A DNA stretch of 64,000 nt from Sphaerisporangium rufum (GTDB lineage Bacteria; Actinomycetota; Actinomycetes; Streptosporangiales; Streptosporangiaceae). Both the position numbers and the translations under genes were made by a program. Positions 53,389-61,568 of the stretch are shown here, piece after piece (position 1 is the stretch's first letter; the number at the start of each line of letters is the position of its first letter). The notes beneath the pieces are model-generated. The model saw only the letters and a list, made by a program, of their open reading frames with translations. It had not been told where the DNA came from and ran no database searches. The stretch spans positions 62,001 through 126,000 of the forward strand of contig NZ_BOOU01000030.1 in assembly GCF_016863395.1 (NCBI RefSeq). Direction: 5' to 3'.

Positions 53389-55056
53389 TCAGCCGGCCGA
53401 CGAGCCGGCCCGGGGCAGGGCCAGCGAGATCACCGCGCCGGCCGCGCACAGCACCGCGGTGATCAGGAAGATCTCGGTGTACTCGGTGTGCAGCGCCGCC
53501 CGCACCTGCTCGGTGTAGGCGGCCAGCAGCCGGGTGTACTCCGCGGCCGGCACGCCGAACGGCAGCGGGGTGTCCAGATCGGCGGTCAGCGACCGGAACC
53601 GGTGGAAGCCCCACGCCGACAGCGCGGCCACGCCGAGCAGCATGCCCATCATCCGGGCCACCACCACGGCCGCCGAAGCCACCCCGTGCCGCCCGGCCGG
53701 CATCACGCGCAGCACCACCGACGACAGCGGCGCGATCACCACGCCCAGCCCGAGGCCGGCGATCACCAGATCGGTGTCCATCCGGGGCAGCCCGAGCACG
53801 TAGGTGGCCGCGCCGGGCGCCACCGGCCACCGGGAGATCAGCGCGTACCCGGCGGCGGCCACTGAAAGGCCCGCCACCGCGACCGCCCGCTCGCCGAACC
53901 GGCGGGCCGGCCACCCGCCGGCCAGCGCCGCGACGGCCAGGGCGATCAGGAACCGGGACAGCACCAGCGCGCCGCCGGTCGCGTCCGTGCCGAGCAGCGT
54001 CTGAGCCGCCAGCTGCACGTCCACCAGGGTGACCAGCAGCGCCGCCCCGGCCAGGAAGCTCACCGCGAGCGCGGCGAGGAACGGGCCGCGGCGCACGCCG
54101 GTCAGGTCGACCAGCCGCACCCTGGCCCGCCGCTCCCAGATCACGAACGCGGCCGCCGCCACCAGCCCGCCCCCGATGGCCGGCACCCCCCACGGCGGCA
54201 GCACCGCGGCGTCCGGCTCGGGGTTGTACAGCCCGGCGACCAGCAGGCCGAGCGCCAGCGCCAGCAGCAGCCCGCCCGCCACGTCCACCGCGGGCCGCGG
54301 CCCGGCGGCCCGGCCGGCCGCCGGCACCGCGCGCCGCACCGCCAGCGCGGCCAGCAGCGCCAGCGGCACGTTGACCCAGAAGATGCCGCGCCAGCCGGCC
54401 ACCGCGGCCACCCCGGCCCCGTACAGCGGGCCGAGCACGCTGCCGAGTTCCTGGGCGGCGCCCACCGCGCCGAGCGCGAGCGGCCGGCCGCGCTCGTCCC
54501 ACAGGTCGCCCACCAGGGCCATCGTGATCGGCAGCAGCGCGCCGCCGGCCACGCCCTGCAGGGTCCGGCCCGCCGTGAGCAGCGGCACCGACGCGGCCAG
54601 CGCGGTGATCACCGAGCCGGCGGCGAACCCGGCCAGGCAGGCGTAGATGAGCGGGCGGCGACCGTACCGGTCCGACAGCCCGCCGAGCAGCGGCATGGCG
54701 GCCACGTAGCCGAGCAGGAAGCCGGTGACGATCGGGGTGGCCCGCTCCAGGTGGTTGAGCGGCACGCCGGCGTCCCGGGCGACGTCCACCAGGATGGTGA
54801 CCACCACGTAGGCGTCCAGCGCGGCGAGCAGCACGGCCGCGCCGCCCACCCCGAGCGCCACCCGCCGCCGGTGCCCGGCGGCGTCCGCCGCGGGCATGGG
54901 TTCGCCCGCCGGATGCCCGGCGGTGCCGCCGGCGGCGGAGTCGGTCCCCGGCGGGACGGGACCGCTCGGCCCGGGCCCGGGAGCGTCCGCCGCGGGTGCG
55001 GTGCTCGCCGGGGGCGTGGCGGCCGGCGCGGGCCGGGACGGGACCGGTTCGCTCAC
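53389..55056 (-). CDS. MFS drug/lipid exporter, DHA2-like (P55/Rv1410-type position)
   Basis: 555 residues. After a 65-residue Pro/Ala-rich cytoplasmic N-terminus come about 14 membrane helices, with the MFS signature [17 protein letters not shown] between helices 2 and 3 and a motif-C-like [15 protein letters not shown]. It lies 45 bases downstream of an LprG-type lipoprotein gene, the same order as lprG-P55 in mycobacteria, where the pair moves triacylated lipids to the outer envelope and affects drug tolerance. A similar lipid-export role is inferred. GTG 55056 is the start. Confidence 0.88.
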   Translation of the reverse strand: MSEPVPSRPAPAATPPASTAPAADAPGPGPSGPVPPGTDSAAGGTAGHPAGEPMPAADAAGHRRRVALGVGGAAVLLAALDAYVVVTILVDVARDAGVPLNHLERATPIVTGFLLGYVAAMPLLGGLSDRYGRRPLIYACLAGFAAGSVITALAASVPLLTAGRTLQGVAGGALLPITMALVGDLWDERGRPLALGAVGAAQELGSVLGPLYGAGVAAVAGWRGIFWVNVPLALLAALAVRRAVPAAGRAAGPRPAVDVAGGLLLALALGLLVAGLYNPEPDAAVLPPWGVPAIGGGLVAAAAFVIWERRARVRLVDLTGVRRGPFLAALAVSFLAGAALLVTLVDVQLAAQTLLGTDATGGALVLSRFLIALAVAALAGGWPARRFGERAVAVAGLSVAAAGYALISRWPVAPGAATYVLGLPRMDTDLVIAGLGLGVVIAPLSSVVLRVMPAGRHGVASAAVVVARMMGMLLGVAALSAWGFHRFRSLTADLDTPLPFGVPAAEYTRLLAAYTEQVRAALHTEYTEIFLITAVLCAAGAVISLALPRAGSSAG

Positions 55057-55101
55057 CAGCGCACCAACTTTCCGGTAGGCGGCATCAGGGACACTCGTTG
55101 A

Positions 55102-55824
55102 TCACTTGGCCGGCGGCGTGACGGTGACCGGGGCGTCGAAGTCGGTGAAGGTCACCGTCACCGTGCCGGAGTTCTGCCCGTCGCCGATGGGCAGGGCGGC
55201 CTTGAGCAGCCGGCCGGATGCCTTGTCCAGCCACATCCGCCCGTTCACGTCCTGGCCGACGCCGGGCACCACCGAGGCGACGACCTGCCGGGGCAGCGTG
55301 GCGGCCACCACATAGGCCTGCGCGTCGCCGACCTTCTCCTCGCCTTCGGTGCGGGCCTTGGTGGCCTGGGCCAGCAGCTTGGGCACCCCCCGGGCCGGGT
55401 CGAGGATCGCCGAGGGATCATAGATGGCCGCCAGCTGCTGCCGGGTCATCGTCTGGTAGCCGCCGGTCGGACCCTTGAAGTACACGGTGTCACCGGCCAG
55501 CACGAAGGCCAGCTCCTGCAGGTTGCCCAGCACGTCGATGCGAATGGTGCCCTTCGCGTCCCCCTGCCGGGTCAGCGAGCCGTCGGCGTGCTTCACCGGC
55601 ACCGGCGGGCTGCCCTCGGTCTCGATCAGGAACGCGACGGTGGACACCGCCCGCATCGCCTGCGCGGACTTCGCCATCAGCCGCCCGCCGTCCGGCAGCG
55701 CGGCCTGGTCCGGCGCCGCGCTGCACGCCACCAGCAGCGCCAGCGCCGGCAGCGGCAGGAGCAGACGCGCGGCGGACCACCGGCGCGATCGCCGGGGCCG
55801 GGGAAAAGGTCGGCTTCTCGTCAC
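55102..55824 (-). CDS. LppX/LprAFG-family lipoprotein (LprG-like)
   Basis: 240 residues. The lipobox ALLVAC (C34) is followed by the LppX_LprAFG half-barrel fold, e.g. ELAFVLAGDTVYFKGPTGG and GRMWLDKASGRLLKAALP. In mycobacteria this fold has a hydrophobic pocket for acylated lipids. GTG 55824 lies 6 bases after TAGCAT (complement of 55831-55836) with no ribosome site: leaderless. The MFS gene follows. Confidence 0.9.
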   Translation of the reverse strand: MTRSRPFPRPRRSRRWSAARLLLPLPALALLVACSAAPDQAALPDGGRLMAKSAQAMRAVSTVAFLIETEGSPPVPVKHADGSLTRQGDAKGTIRIDVLGNLQELAFVLAGDTVYFKGPTGGYQTMTRQQLAAIYDPSAILDPARGVPKLLAQATKARTEGEEKVGDAQAYVVAATLPRQVVASVVPGVGQDVNGRMWLDKASGRLLKAALPIGDGQNSGTVTVTFTDFDAPVTVTPPAK

Positions 55825-55889
55825 AGCCGGATGCTAGCCGCGCCCGGCCGGGCACCGGCGGCCGACCCGGTATCGGTTCGGCGTCGCCG

Positions 55890-56384
55890 TCAGGCGCGCT
55901 CCTCGGTGCGCAGGCGCATGAGGTGGTCGACCACCGGGCTGTAGGCGGACTCCAGCGCCTCGATCAGTTTCGGGTTGAGCCGGTCGATGAAGTGGTAGCG
56001 GACGTTGGCCACATGCGAGGGCGCCACCCGCTGCATGGTCTCCCAGCCATGGTCGGTGAGCACGGCGAAGGTGCCGCGCCGGTCGTCGGCGCAGCTCTCC
56101 CTGGCCACCAGCCGGGCGGCCTCCATCCGGGCGATCTGGTGGGACAGCCGGCTGCGCGACTGGATGGTCGCCTCGGCCAGGTCGCTCATCCGCATCCGGT
56201 GGTCGGGGGTCTCCGACAGGTTGACCAGGATCTCGTAGTCGTTCAGCGAAAGGCCCCATTCCTGCAGATCGCGATCCAGCCGGTGCAGCAGCAGCTTGTT
56301 GGCCGCCAGATGGGCGCGCCAGGCCCGCTGCTCGGCGCCGCTCAGCCAGTTGGGGGACGGGTCGTCGGATTCCGCCGTGCTCAT
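55890..56384 (-). CDS. MarR-family transcriptional regulator
   Basis: 164 residues. Winged helix with LNDYEILVNLSETPDHRMRM, the recognition helix region QSRSRLSHQIARMEAAR and the wing ARESCADDRRGTFAVLT. It is 65 bases upstream of the LprG-MFS pair on the same strand, so it may control that export module. ATG 56384 is 6 bases after TAGATT (complement of 56391-56396), another leaderless start. Confidence 0.92.
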   Translation of the reverse strand: MSTAESDDPSPNWLSGAEQRAWRAHLAANKLLLHRLDRDLQEWGLSLNDYEILVNLSETPDHRMRMSDLAEATIQSRSRLSHQIARMEAARLVARESCADDRRGTFAVLTDHGWETMQRVAPSHVANVRYHFIDRLNPKLIEALESAYSPVVDHLMRLRTEERA

Positions 56385-56513
56385 GCAGTGAATCTATCTC
56401 TCCGGCGAACAGCCCGGCGCCGCGCGGAGGAAGTGCCGGACCGCTCCGCCGCCCCTGGCGGCACCGGAATTCCGCCAGGCGACCGATATGCCGCACCGTG
56501 TCGCGGCGGGTAG

Positions 56514-56663
56514 CCAATCGACTTCGTGGACGGCTACCGGGGGCACCACCTGGAGGCCGCCGCCGAGGAGGTGGAGCGCCGGCTGATCGAGCGCTTCCCG
56601 GCCGTCACGCACGTCTTCCTTGATCCGACGCCGGGACGCCGCGCCGGGACGGCTCCGGCCTGA
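56514..56663 (+). pseudogene. Orphan C-terminal coding remnant, possibly of a cation-efflux (CDF) transporter
   Basis: An open stretch follows a TAG at 56511. It encodes IDFVDGYRGHHLEAAAEEVE, continues with RRLIERFPAVTHVFLDPTPG and ends at TGA 56661-56663. Alternating helix and the final strand resemble the cytoplasmic C-terminal domain of CDF metal transporters. No matching N-terminal part exists upstream, and its end overlaps the last 19 codons of the opposing membrane-protein gene. Identification is tentative. Confidence 0.4.
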
Positions 56664-57474
56664 GCGCGGCCAGCGCCGCGTCCGGGGTGTCGGTGAAGAA
56701 CCGGATCGCGGTGATCTCGACGGTCCGGCCGAGCGGCCGGACCACGGTGACCGGCGCGGCCAGCTCCACGGTGATGTTGGTCTGGGACGAGACCGCGACC
56801 GCCGCCCGGCCGTCGGTCACCCGGACGACCCCGGTCTCGTCGTAGCGGCGGGTGGCGCGCACCGCGGAGATCAGCTCGCGAGGGACGCGGGCGTCGAAGA
56901 ACGCGCCGTAGCGGACGCCCAGCTCGCTGCCGGTGACCACATGCGGCCGGGTGGCGCACGCCGCGACCACGGCCAGCCCGACGAACACCCCGTAGACGTC
57001 CACCACCAGGACCGCGATCCGCACCGCGTCCGGCACCTCCAGCGCGCGCAGTATCAGCTCGACGGCGACGGTCTCCACGACCATCGCGAACAGCAGGAGC
57101 AGCATCACCGTCGCCTGCTCGCGGACGTACGGCAGCGCGGTGGCGCCCGGCGGCACCCCGTCCCGGCGGCGGGTGGCCCACAGCAGCACGCTGTGCATCC
57201 CCTTGGTCTCGAACCCCACGATCCGGCGCACCGGGGCCGGGACCAGCCGCCGGACGGTGGCCCGGGCGGCCTGCCGGCGCGAGGCGCCCAGCCGGCGCTC
57301 CGCGCGGAACAGCCGGCCGGCCACGACCGCCTCCAGCAGCAGTACCGCGGCCACCACCGCCTCGGCGGCGGCGATCACCAGCGGCGGCGGGGTGACCCCC
57401 GCCAGCAGCAGCACCCCGAGCAGCAGCTCAGCGGGCAGCGCCGCGAACAGCAGCGCGCGGGCGGTCCTCAGCAT
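56605..57474 (-). CDS. Four-helix membrane protein with C-terminal PH-like domain, coupled to MerR gene
   Basis: 289 residues, family not recognised with certainty. Hydrophobic segments at about 6-24, 30-50, 125-145 and 155-175 are followed by a soluble C-terminal beta-rich domain (about 185-275: GSELGVRYGAFFDARVPREL), reminiscent of bacterial PH-like domains. ATG 57474 overlaps the end of the upstream MerR gene by 7 bases, so the two are coupled and this protein is probably the regulator's target or sensor. The last residues run over a remnant on the other strand. Confidence 0.7.
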   Translation of the reverse strand: MLRTARALLFAALPAELLLGVLLLAGVTPPPLVIAAAEAVVAAVLLLEAVVAGRLFRAERRLGASRRQAARATVRRLVPAPVRRIVGFETKGMHSVLLWATRRRDGVPPGATALPYVREQATVMLLLLFAMVVETVAVELILRALEVPDAVRIAVLVVDVYGVFVGLAVVAACATRPHVVTGSELGVRYGAFFDARVPRELISAVRATRRYDETGVVRVTDGRAAVAVSSQTNITVELAAPVTVVRPLGRTVEITAIRFFTDTPDAALAALRPEPSRRGVPASDQGRRA

Positions 57475-58259
57475 GGCCCACGCTCCGCGAGAACGGCCGC
57501 CGTCCGCCGGAGGACCTCGGCCTGGGCCGGTGACAGCGCGGCGAGCATCTCCGCCGCCCACGCCGGGCCGGCCGCCTCGCCGGCCGGCATGTCCCGGCCG
57601 TCCGGCGAGGCCGGCAGTTCGGCGACCATCGCCGCGGCCAGGCCGTCCGGCAGGTGGGCCGCCAGGTCGGCGGCCAGCTCCGGCACCCGCGGGTCATCCG
57701 GTTCGGCGCCCGCCAGCTCGTCCAGCCGCGCGTAGAGGGCGTGGCCGCGGGCCCGGGCGGCGGGTTCGGCCAGCGGGCGGAACAGCTCGATCATCGCCGC
57801 CCGACCGGCCGGATCGGCGGTCGTGTCGGCCAGCGCCAGCAGTTCCCGGTCCAGCGCGGCGACGGCCGAGCCGTGGGCGTCCAGGCCGCGCAGCACCTCG
57901 GCCATCTCCGGGGACACCACCGAGTCGGGATGCGGTGACCCGTCGGCGAGCAGCCGGGCCAGCCGCGCGCGCCGCGCCGCGATGGCCTGCTGCTGCCGCG
58001 CCAGGTCGGCGTCCAGCTCCAGCAGTACCTCGCGCAGCTCACGCCCTTGATCGTCGGCCAGCACCGACCGGATCTCGGGGAGGCTCAGCCCGAGCTCGCC
58101 GAGCCGGCGCACCCGGGCCAGCGCCACCGCGTCGCGCAGCCCGTAATCCCGGTAGCCGTTGGCCAGCCGCACCGGGTCGGGCAGCAGGCCGAGATGGTGG
58201 TAATGCCGCACGGCCCGGGTGGAGATTCCGACCAGTGCGGCGAGTTCGCCGATCCGCAT
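57468..58259 (-). CDS. MerR-family transcriptional regulator
   Basis: 263 residues. The N-terminal winged helix RIGELAALVGISTRAVRHYHH and LPDPVRLANGYRDYG, then the dimerisation coiled coil (ELDADLARQQQAIAARRARL), are typical of MerR. A C-terminal helical domain (about 130-263) presumably senses a ligand; no metal-binding cysteines are present, so an organic effector is likelier. ATG 58259 is 6 bases after the -10 of a MerR-type promoter, so the gene is leaderless and probably autoregulated. Confidence 0.92.
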   Translation of the reverse strand: MRIGELAALVGISTRAVRHYHHLGLLPDPVRLANGYRDYGLRDAVALARVRRLGELGLSLPEIRSVLADDQGRELREVLLELDADLARQQQAIAARRARLARLLADGSPHPDSVVSPEMAEVLRGLDAHGSAVAALDRELLALADTTADPAGRAAMIELFRPLAEPAARARGHALYARLDELAGAEPDDPRVPELAADLAAHLPDGLAAAMVAELPASPDGRDMPAGEAAGPAWAAEMLAALSPAQAEVLRRTAAVLAERGPC

Positions 58260-58265
58260 GCCCCA

Positions 58266-58296
58266 ATTGGAAACGTTGACCTAGCGTCAATGTCAA
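58266..58296 (-). promoter_or_regulatory. MerR-type promoter with 19-bp spacer and inverted repeat
   Basis: On the minus strand: -35 TTGACA (complement of 58291-58296), a 19-bp spacer, -10 TCCAAT (complement of 58266-58271). Within the spacer lies TTGAC-5-GTCAA (58276-58290). The overlong spacer with a dyad between the -35 and -10 is the hallmark of MerR-activated promoters, and the start codon follows 6 bases later. Confidence 0.75.
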
Positions 58297-58419
58297 ACCG
58301 CCACCCACGCCGCAGGCCATCGGAAGTCCGGCTTTGCTGCCAAGTGTGCTTAAGCCGGACGCGAGGTGGGGAAGTCAGAGGTACTCTGCCCACCCTCCCG
58401 GATCCCAGAGGTGGTTCAT

Positions 58420-58848
58420 ATGCGCATCAGCCAGATACTGCGCGACAAGGGAAGCGGCGTCACCACCGTGCGCCCCGAGGCCACGGTGCAGGAACTGCTC
58501 GCCATGCTCGCCGAGCACAACATCGGCGCGGTGGTGGTGTCGGAGGACGGCGCCGCCATCTTGGGCATCGTCTCCGAGCGCGACGTGGTGCGCCGGCTGC
58601 ACCAGCGCGGGCCCGGCGTGCTGCAGGAGACGGTCTCCACGATCATGAGCACGCCGGTGCGGACCTGCGAGCCGGAGGCGGAGGTCGAGGGGCTGCGCAA
58701 GACCATGACCGAGCATCGCGTCCGCCACCTGCCGGTCACCTCCGACGGCCGGCTGGTCGGCATCGTCAGCATCGGGGACGTGGTCAAGAGCGCGATCGAG
58801 GAACTGGAGACGGAGAAGGCCCACCTGGTCGGCTACCTGCACGGCTGA
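58420..58848 (+). CDS. Tandem CBS-domain protein
   Basis: 142 residues made almost entirely of two CBS motifs: VRPEATVQELLAMLAEHNIGAVVVSEDG (in part) with ILGIVSERDVVRRL, and MSTPVRTCEPEAEVEGLRKT with RHLPVTSDGRLVGIVSIGDVVK. Stand-alone CBS pairs bind adenine nucleotides and act as energy sensors. ATG 58420 has AGAGGTGG upstream, and TACTCT (58382-58387) may be its -10. It is divergent from the MerR gene. Confidence 0.9.
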   Translation: MRISQILRDKGSGVTTVRPEATVQELLAMLAEHNIGAVVVSEDGAAILGIVSERDVVRRLHQRGPGVLQETVSTIMSTPVRTCEPEAEVEGLRKTMTEHRVRHLPVTSDGRLVGIVSIGDVVKSAIEELETEKAHLVGYLHG

Positions 58849-59226
58849 TCCCCGCCAGGTGCCGGGCGGGCCGGGACGCGGCTTCCCCGGCGGCGGTACC
58901 GAGGGCGTGATCGTGACGGGGCACGGCTCCTGGCCGGCCTGCCCCGCCGGGCGCCGTCGTTGGACCGTCATCGGAAACCGCGCGCCGTTGAGCCGGTCGG
59001 CGTGCGACCACCGCGGCCGGCGCGGGGTCCGGTGGAGACCGCTGTGGGAATATGCCGTTGTGCGGCCGACCAGGGCTCCGATAGCGTTGCCGTGCCCAGC
59101 AGGCGACGACCCGGGAGGTGAGACCCATCAACGCTGTGTCAGCTCGGGTGCTCTCCTCCAGTGATCACCGGTCCTGCCGGTAGCGGGCCGCCGCGAGAGC
59201 ATCCGCCGGCCTCCCGGAAGGCTCTC
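58849..59226. other. 378-bp intergenic region without a recognised gene
   Basis: No convincing coding sequence on either strand. TTGTGC (59057-59062), 18 bases, then TAGCGT (59081-59086) could be a promoter for the methyltransferase gene, giving a leader of about 135 bases. A GTG at 59118 with 20 further codons overlaps its own GGGAGG and was not accepted as a leader peptide. Confidence 0.35.
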
Positions 59227-60045
59227 ATGTCGGTACTGCCATCACCCCTGTCCCTGCCCGCCATCGTCATCCGGTTGCGCGCCGCCGGCTGCGTCTTCGC
59301 CGAAGACGAGGCCGAGTTGCTCGCCGCCGCGGCCCGTACCCCGGGCGACCTCGCCGCCATGGTGGCCAAGCGGGTCGCCGGCCTGCCGCTGGAGCACATC
59401 GTCGGCTGGGCGGAGTTCGGCGGCCTGCGCGTCGCGGTCGAGCCGGGTGTCTTCGTACCCCGCCCACGCACCGGTTTCCTCGTTGAGCGGGCCGCCGCGC
59501 TGATCCGCCGGGCCAGGGCCGCCGGCGCGTCGCGCCCGCCGGTCGTGGCCGACCTGTGCTGCGGCACCGGCGCGGTGGCCGCCGCCCTGGCCGGCGCCGC
59601 CGGACCGATCGAGGTGCACGCCGCCGACATCGACCCGGCCGCCGTCCGCTGCGCCCGCCGCAACCTGGCCGCGACCGGCGGGCAGGTGTACCAGGGTGAC
59701 CTGTACGACGCGCTGCCGCCGGCGCTTCGCGGCCGGGTGACCGTGCTGGTGGCCAGCCCGCCCTACGTCCCCTCCAGCGCGATCGGGCTGCTGCCGCCCG
59801 AGGCCCGCGACCACGAGCCGCTGGTGGCGCTGGACGGCGGCTCCGACGGGCTGGACGTCGTCCGCAGGATCATCGAGGGCGCCCAGGACTGGCTCGCCCC
59901 CGGCGGCCACCTGCTGGTGGAGACCAGCGAGCGCCAGGCCGCCGCCACCGTCGTCGCCGCCGCCCGGGCCGGCCTGCGTGCCCGCCGTGCCCACTCCGCC
60001 GACACCGACGCCACCGCCGTCATCGCCACCCGCCCGGCCCTCTGA
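59227..60045 (+). CDS. PrmC/HemK-related putative protein-(glutamine-N5) methyltransferase
   Basis: 272 residues. A PrmC-like N-terminal helical region (EDEAELLAAAARTPGDL; RVAGLPLEHIVGWAEFGGL; VEPGVFVPRPRTGFLVE) precedes the SAM-binding ADLCCGTGAVAAALAG. The substrate-side motif reads ASPPYVPS, with Ser where PrmC has Asn of NPPY. It belongs to the PrmC-related group rather than being the release-factor enzyme itself. ATG 59227 has GGAAGG upstream; GTG 59161 would add 22 residues of non-family sequence. Confidence 0.85.
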   Translation: MSVLPSPLSLPAIVIRLRAAGCVFAEDEAELLAAAARTPGDLAAMVAKRVAGLPLEHIVGWAEFGGLRVAVEPGVFVPRPRTGFLVERAAALIRRARAAGASRPPVVADLCCGTGAVAAALAGAAGPIEVHAADIDPAAVRCARRNLAATGGQVYQGDLYDALPPALRGRVTVLVASPPYVPSSAIGLLPPEARDHEPLVALDGGSDGLDVVRRIIEGAQDWLAPGGHLLVETSERQAAATVVAAARAGLRARRAHSADTDATAVIATRPAL

Positions 60046-60161
60046 CGCCGTCCGGCCCAGAGTTAGCAGGTCGTCAAGGTATCCAACGTCGATCAGGTCG
60101 TCGCTGAACAGCTGGGACAGCTCCGACCGGGCCCGAGGCCGGCACCCGCCGGGATACGGGA

Positions 60162-60182
60162 GGACCGGCGAAACGCCGGACC
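60162..60182. terminator. Hairpin between convergent methyltransferase and phosphotransferase genes
   Basis: GGACCGGCG (60162-60170) and CGCCGGACC (60174-60182) pair with one internal mismatch around the loop AAA. It lies 5 bases beyond the stop of the opposing gene. Confidence 0.45.
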
Positions 60183-60186
60183 GGCG

Positions 60187-61047
60187 TCAGGTGCGCAGCA
60201 CTTGGTCCAGGACGTGCTCGCCGACGGCCGCCATCCTCGGGTCGTCGGCGGAGGCGGTGGCCAGCGCGGTGCCGAGCGAGAGCGCCCATCCCCGGGCTCG
60301 CGCCCAGGTCGCCGCGTCAGCCGCCACCTGCGACCGGAAGATGTCACGCGCGTCCTGGTCGAACACCAGCCACGCCGCGGCCAGGTCGGTGGCGGGATCG
60401 CCGGCGGTGAGATCACCGAAGTCCAGCACCGCCGCCAGGCCGCGCTCGTCCAGCAGCAGGTTTCCCGGGTGCGGGTCGCCGTGCAGCCAGAGCGCCGGGC
60501 CCGGCCACGGCGGGACGGCCGACAGTTCCTCCCAGAGGGGCAGCAACTCCGCCGATCTGGCCGTAGTCCGCAGGCGCTGCCGTTCGACCGCGTCGCGGGC
60601 GGCGAGCGGGACGCCGCGGACCGGGTTGCGCGGGGCGCCCGGCGGCGCGGGCCGGTGCAGGGCGGTCATGAACCCGGCCAGCGGGACGGCGATGCCGGAC
60701 CGTGCGGCCGGCGGCACGTCGGCGGCGGTGCGGCCCTCGAACCAGGGCGTGATCGTCCATGGCCACGGATACCCCTCACCGGGCACGCCGGCCCGGACCG
60801 GTACCGGCAGCGCGACGTCGACGTACCCGGCCAGGACCGGCAGCCAGCGCTGCTCGTTGGCGAGGAGCTCGACGGCGACCTGGCGGCGCGGCAGCCGCAC
60901 GGCCAAGTCCGCCCCCAGGCGGTAGATGACGTTGTCCCACCCGTTGGCGACCAGGACGAGCGGGCCCGCCAGATCCGGATGCTGCGCCCGGACCAGCCGG
61001 CCGACAAGTTCGCGATCGATGTCGATCTCCGCTACCGGGGTCTTCAC
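60187..61047 (-). CDS. Aminoglycoside phosphotransferase-family kinase
   Basis: 286 residues. Protein-kinase-like APH fold with VANGWDNVIYRLGADLAVRLP (N-lobe), the Brenner motif LWLHGDPHPGNLLLDERG (catalytic Asp) and VLDFGDLTAGDPATDLA (metal Asp). The family phosphorylates antibiotics, sugars or other small alcohols; the substrate cannot be assigned and resistance is not implied. GTG 61047 is 6 bases after TATCGT (complement of 61054-61059) with no ribosome site: leaderless. Confidence 0.9.
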   Translation of the reverse strand: MKTPVAEIDIDRELVGRLVRAQHPDLAGPLVLVANGWDNVIYRLGADLAVRLPRRQVAVELLANEQRWLPVLAGYVDVALPVPVRAGVPGEGYPWPWTITPWFEGRTAADVPPAARSGIAVPLAGFMTALHRPAPPGAPRNPVRGVPLAARDAVERQRLRTTARSAELLPLWEELSAVPPWPGPALWLHGDPHPGNLLLDERGLAAVLDFGDLTAGDPATDLAAAWLVFDQDARDIFRSQVAADAATWARARGWALSLGTALATASADDPRMAAVGEHVLDQVLRT

Positions 61048-61152
61048 GCCGTCACGATAGCGCCGACCCTGAGCGCGGCGCCGAAGCCCGACCGGGACGG
61101 CCGGCACCGCTCGCCGCGATGATCGAGCTCCTGACGCCATCCGCGGCCAGGA

Positions 61153-61377
61153 TCAGAGCTGCCCGTTCCGGACGCCACGGAGGAACGCCCCCCATTCGAC
61201 GGCCCCGACGACGACCGCCGGGCCCGCCGGATTCCTGCTGTCCCGGACGGCAACCGCCTTGGACATGTTCGTCGCCACTTCAACGCACTGACCGCCGTTG
61301 TCCGATGATCGGGATGACTTCCGCCACACGGCGGTGCTCAGATCCATGTCCGTCGCGTGTCCTTGGCCATCGGTCAC
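61153..61377 (-). CDS. DUF397 protein (second copy)
   Basis: 74 residues of the DUF397 family: LSTAVWRKSSRSSDNGGQCVEVA, VAVRDSRNPAGPAVVV and VEWGAFLRGVRNG (each shown in part). Its GTG overlaps the stop of the upstream DUF397 gene (GTGA), so it is the last of three coupled genes after the XRE regulator. Such small proteins accompany WhiJ-like regulators in streptomycetes and are thought to counteract them. Confidence 0.88.
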   Translation of the reverse strand: MTDGQGHATDMDLSTAVWRKSSRSSDNGGQCVEVATNMSKAVAVRDSRNPAGPAVVVGAVEWGAFLRGVRNGQL

Positions 61378-61568
61378 AGCGCGCCGTTCTTGACGCCGCC
61401 GAGGAAGAAGTCCCACTCCGCAGGCCGGACCAGCAGTGCGGGCTCGGCGGGGTAGCGGCTGTCGCGGAGAGCGACGGTGCCGGGTATGTCGGTTGTCACG
61501 TCGACGCACTGGCCGCCGTTCCCGGACGAATATGTGGACTTCCGCCAAACGGCTTGCATCATGTCCAT
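61374..61568 (-). CDS. DUF397 protein (first copy)
   Basis: 64 residues: MQAVWRKSTYSSGNGGQCVD, VALRDSRYPAEPALLV, AEWDFFLGGVKNG. About two thirds identical to the following copy by eye, so the pair probably arose by tandem duplication. ATG 61568 lies inside the end of the XRE regulator gene (10-base overlap), giving translational coupling. Confidence 0.9.
   Translation of the reverse strand: MDMMQAVWRKSTYSSGNGGQCVDVTTDIPGTVALRDSRYPAEPALLVRPAEWDFFLGGVKNGAL

Noticed and set aside
59118-59183. 21-codon possible leader peptide (GTG 59118) upstream of the methyltransferase
   Set aside because: The ribosome site GGGAGG overlaps the start itself, and no control codon run or terminator pair is evident.
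60187-61047. Antibiotic resistance gene by the phosphotransferase fold
   Set aside because: The APH fold is shared by many metabolic kinases and no resistance context is present.
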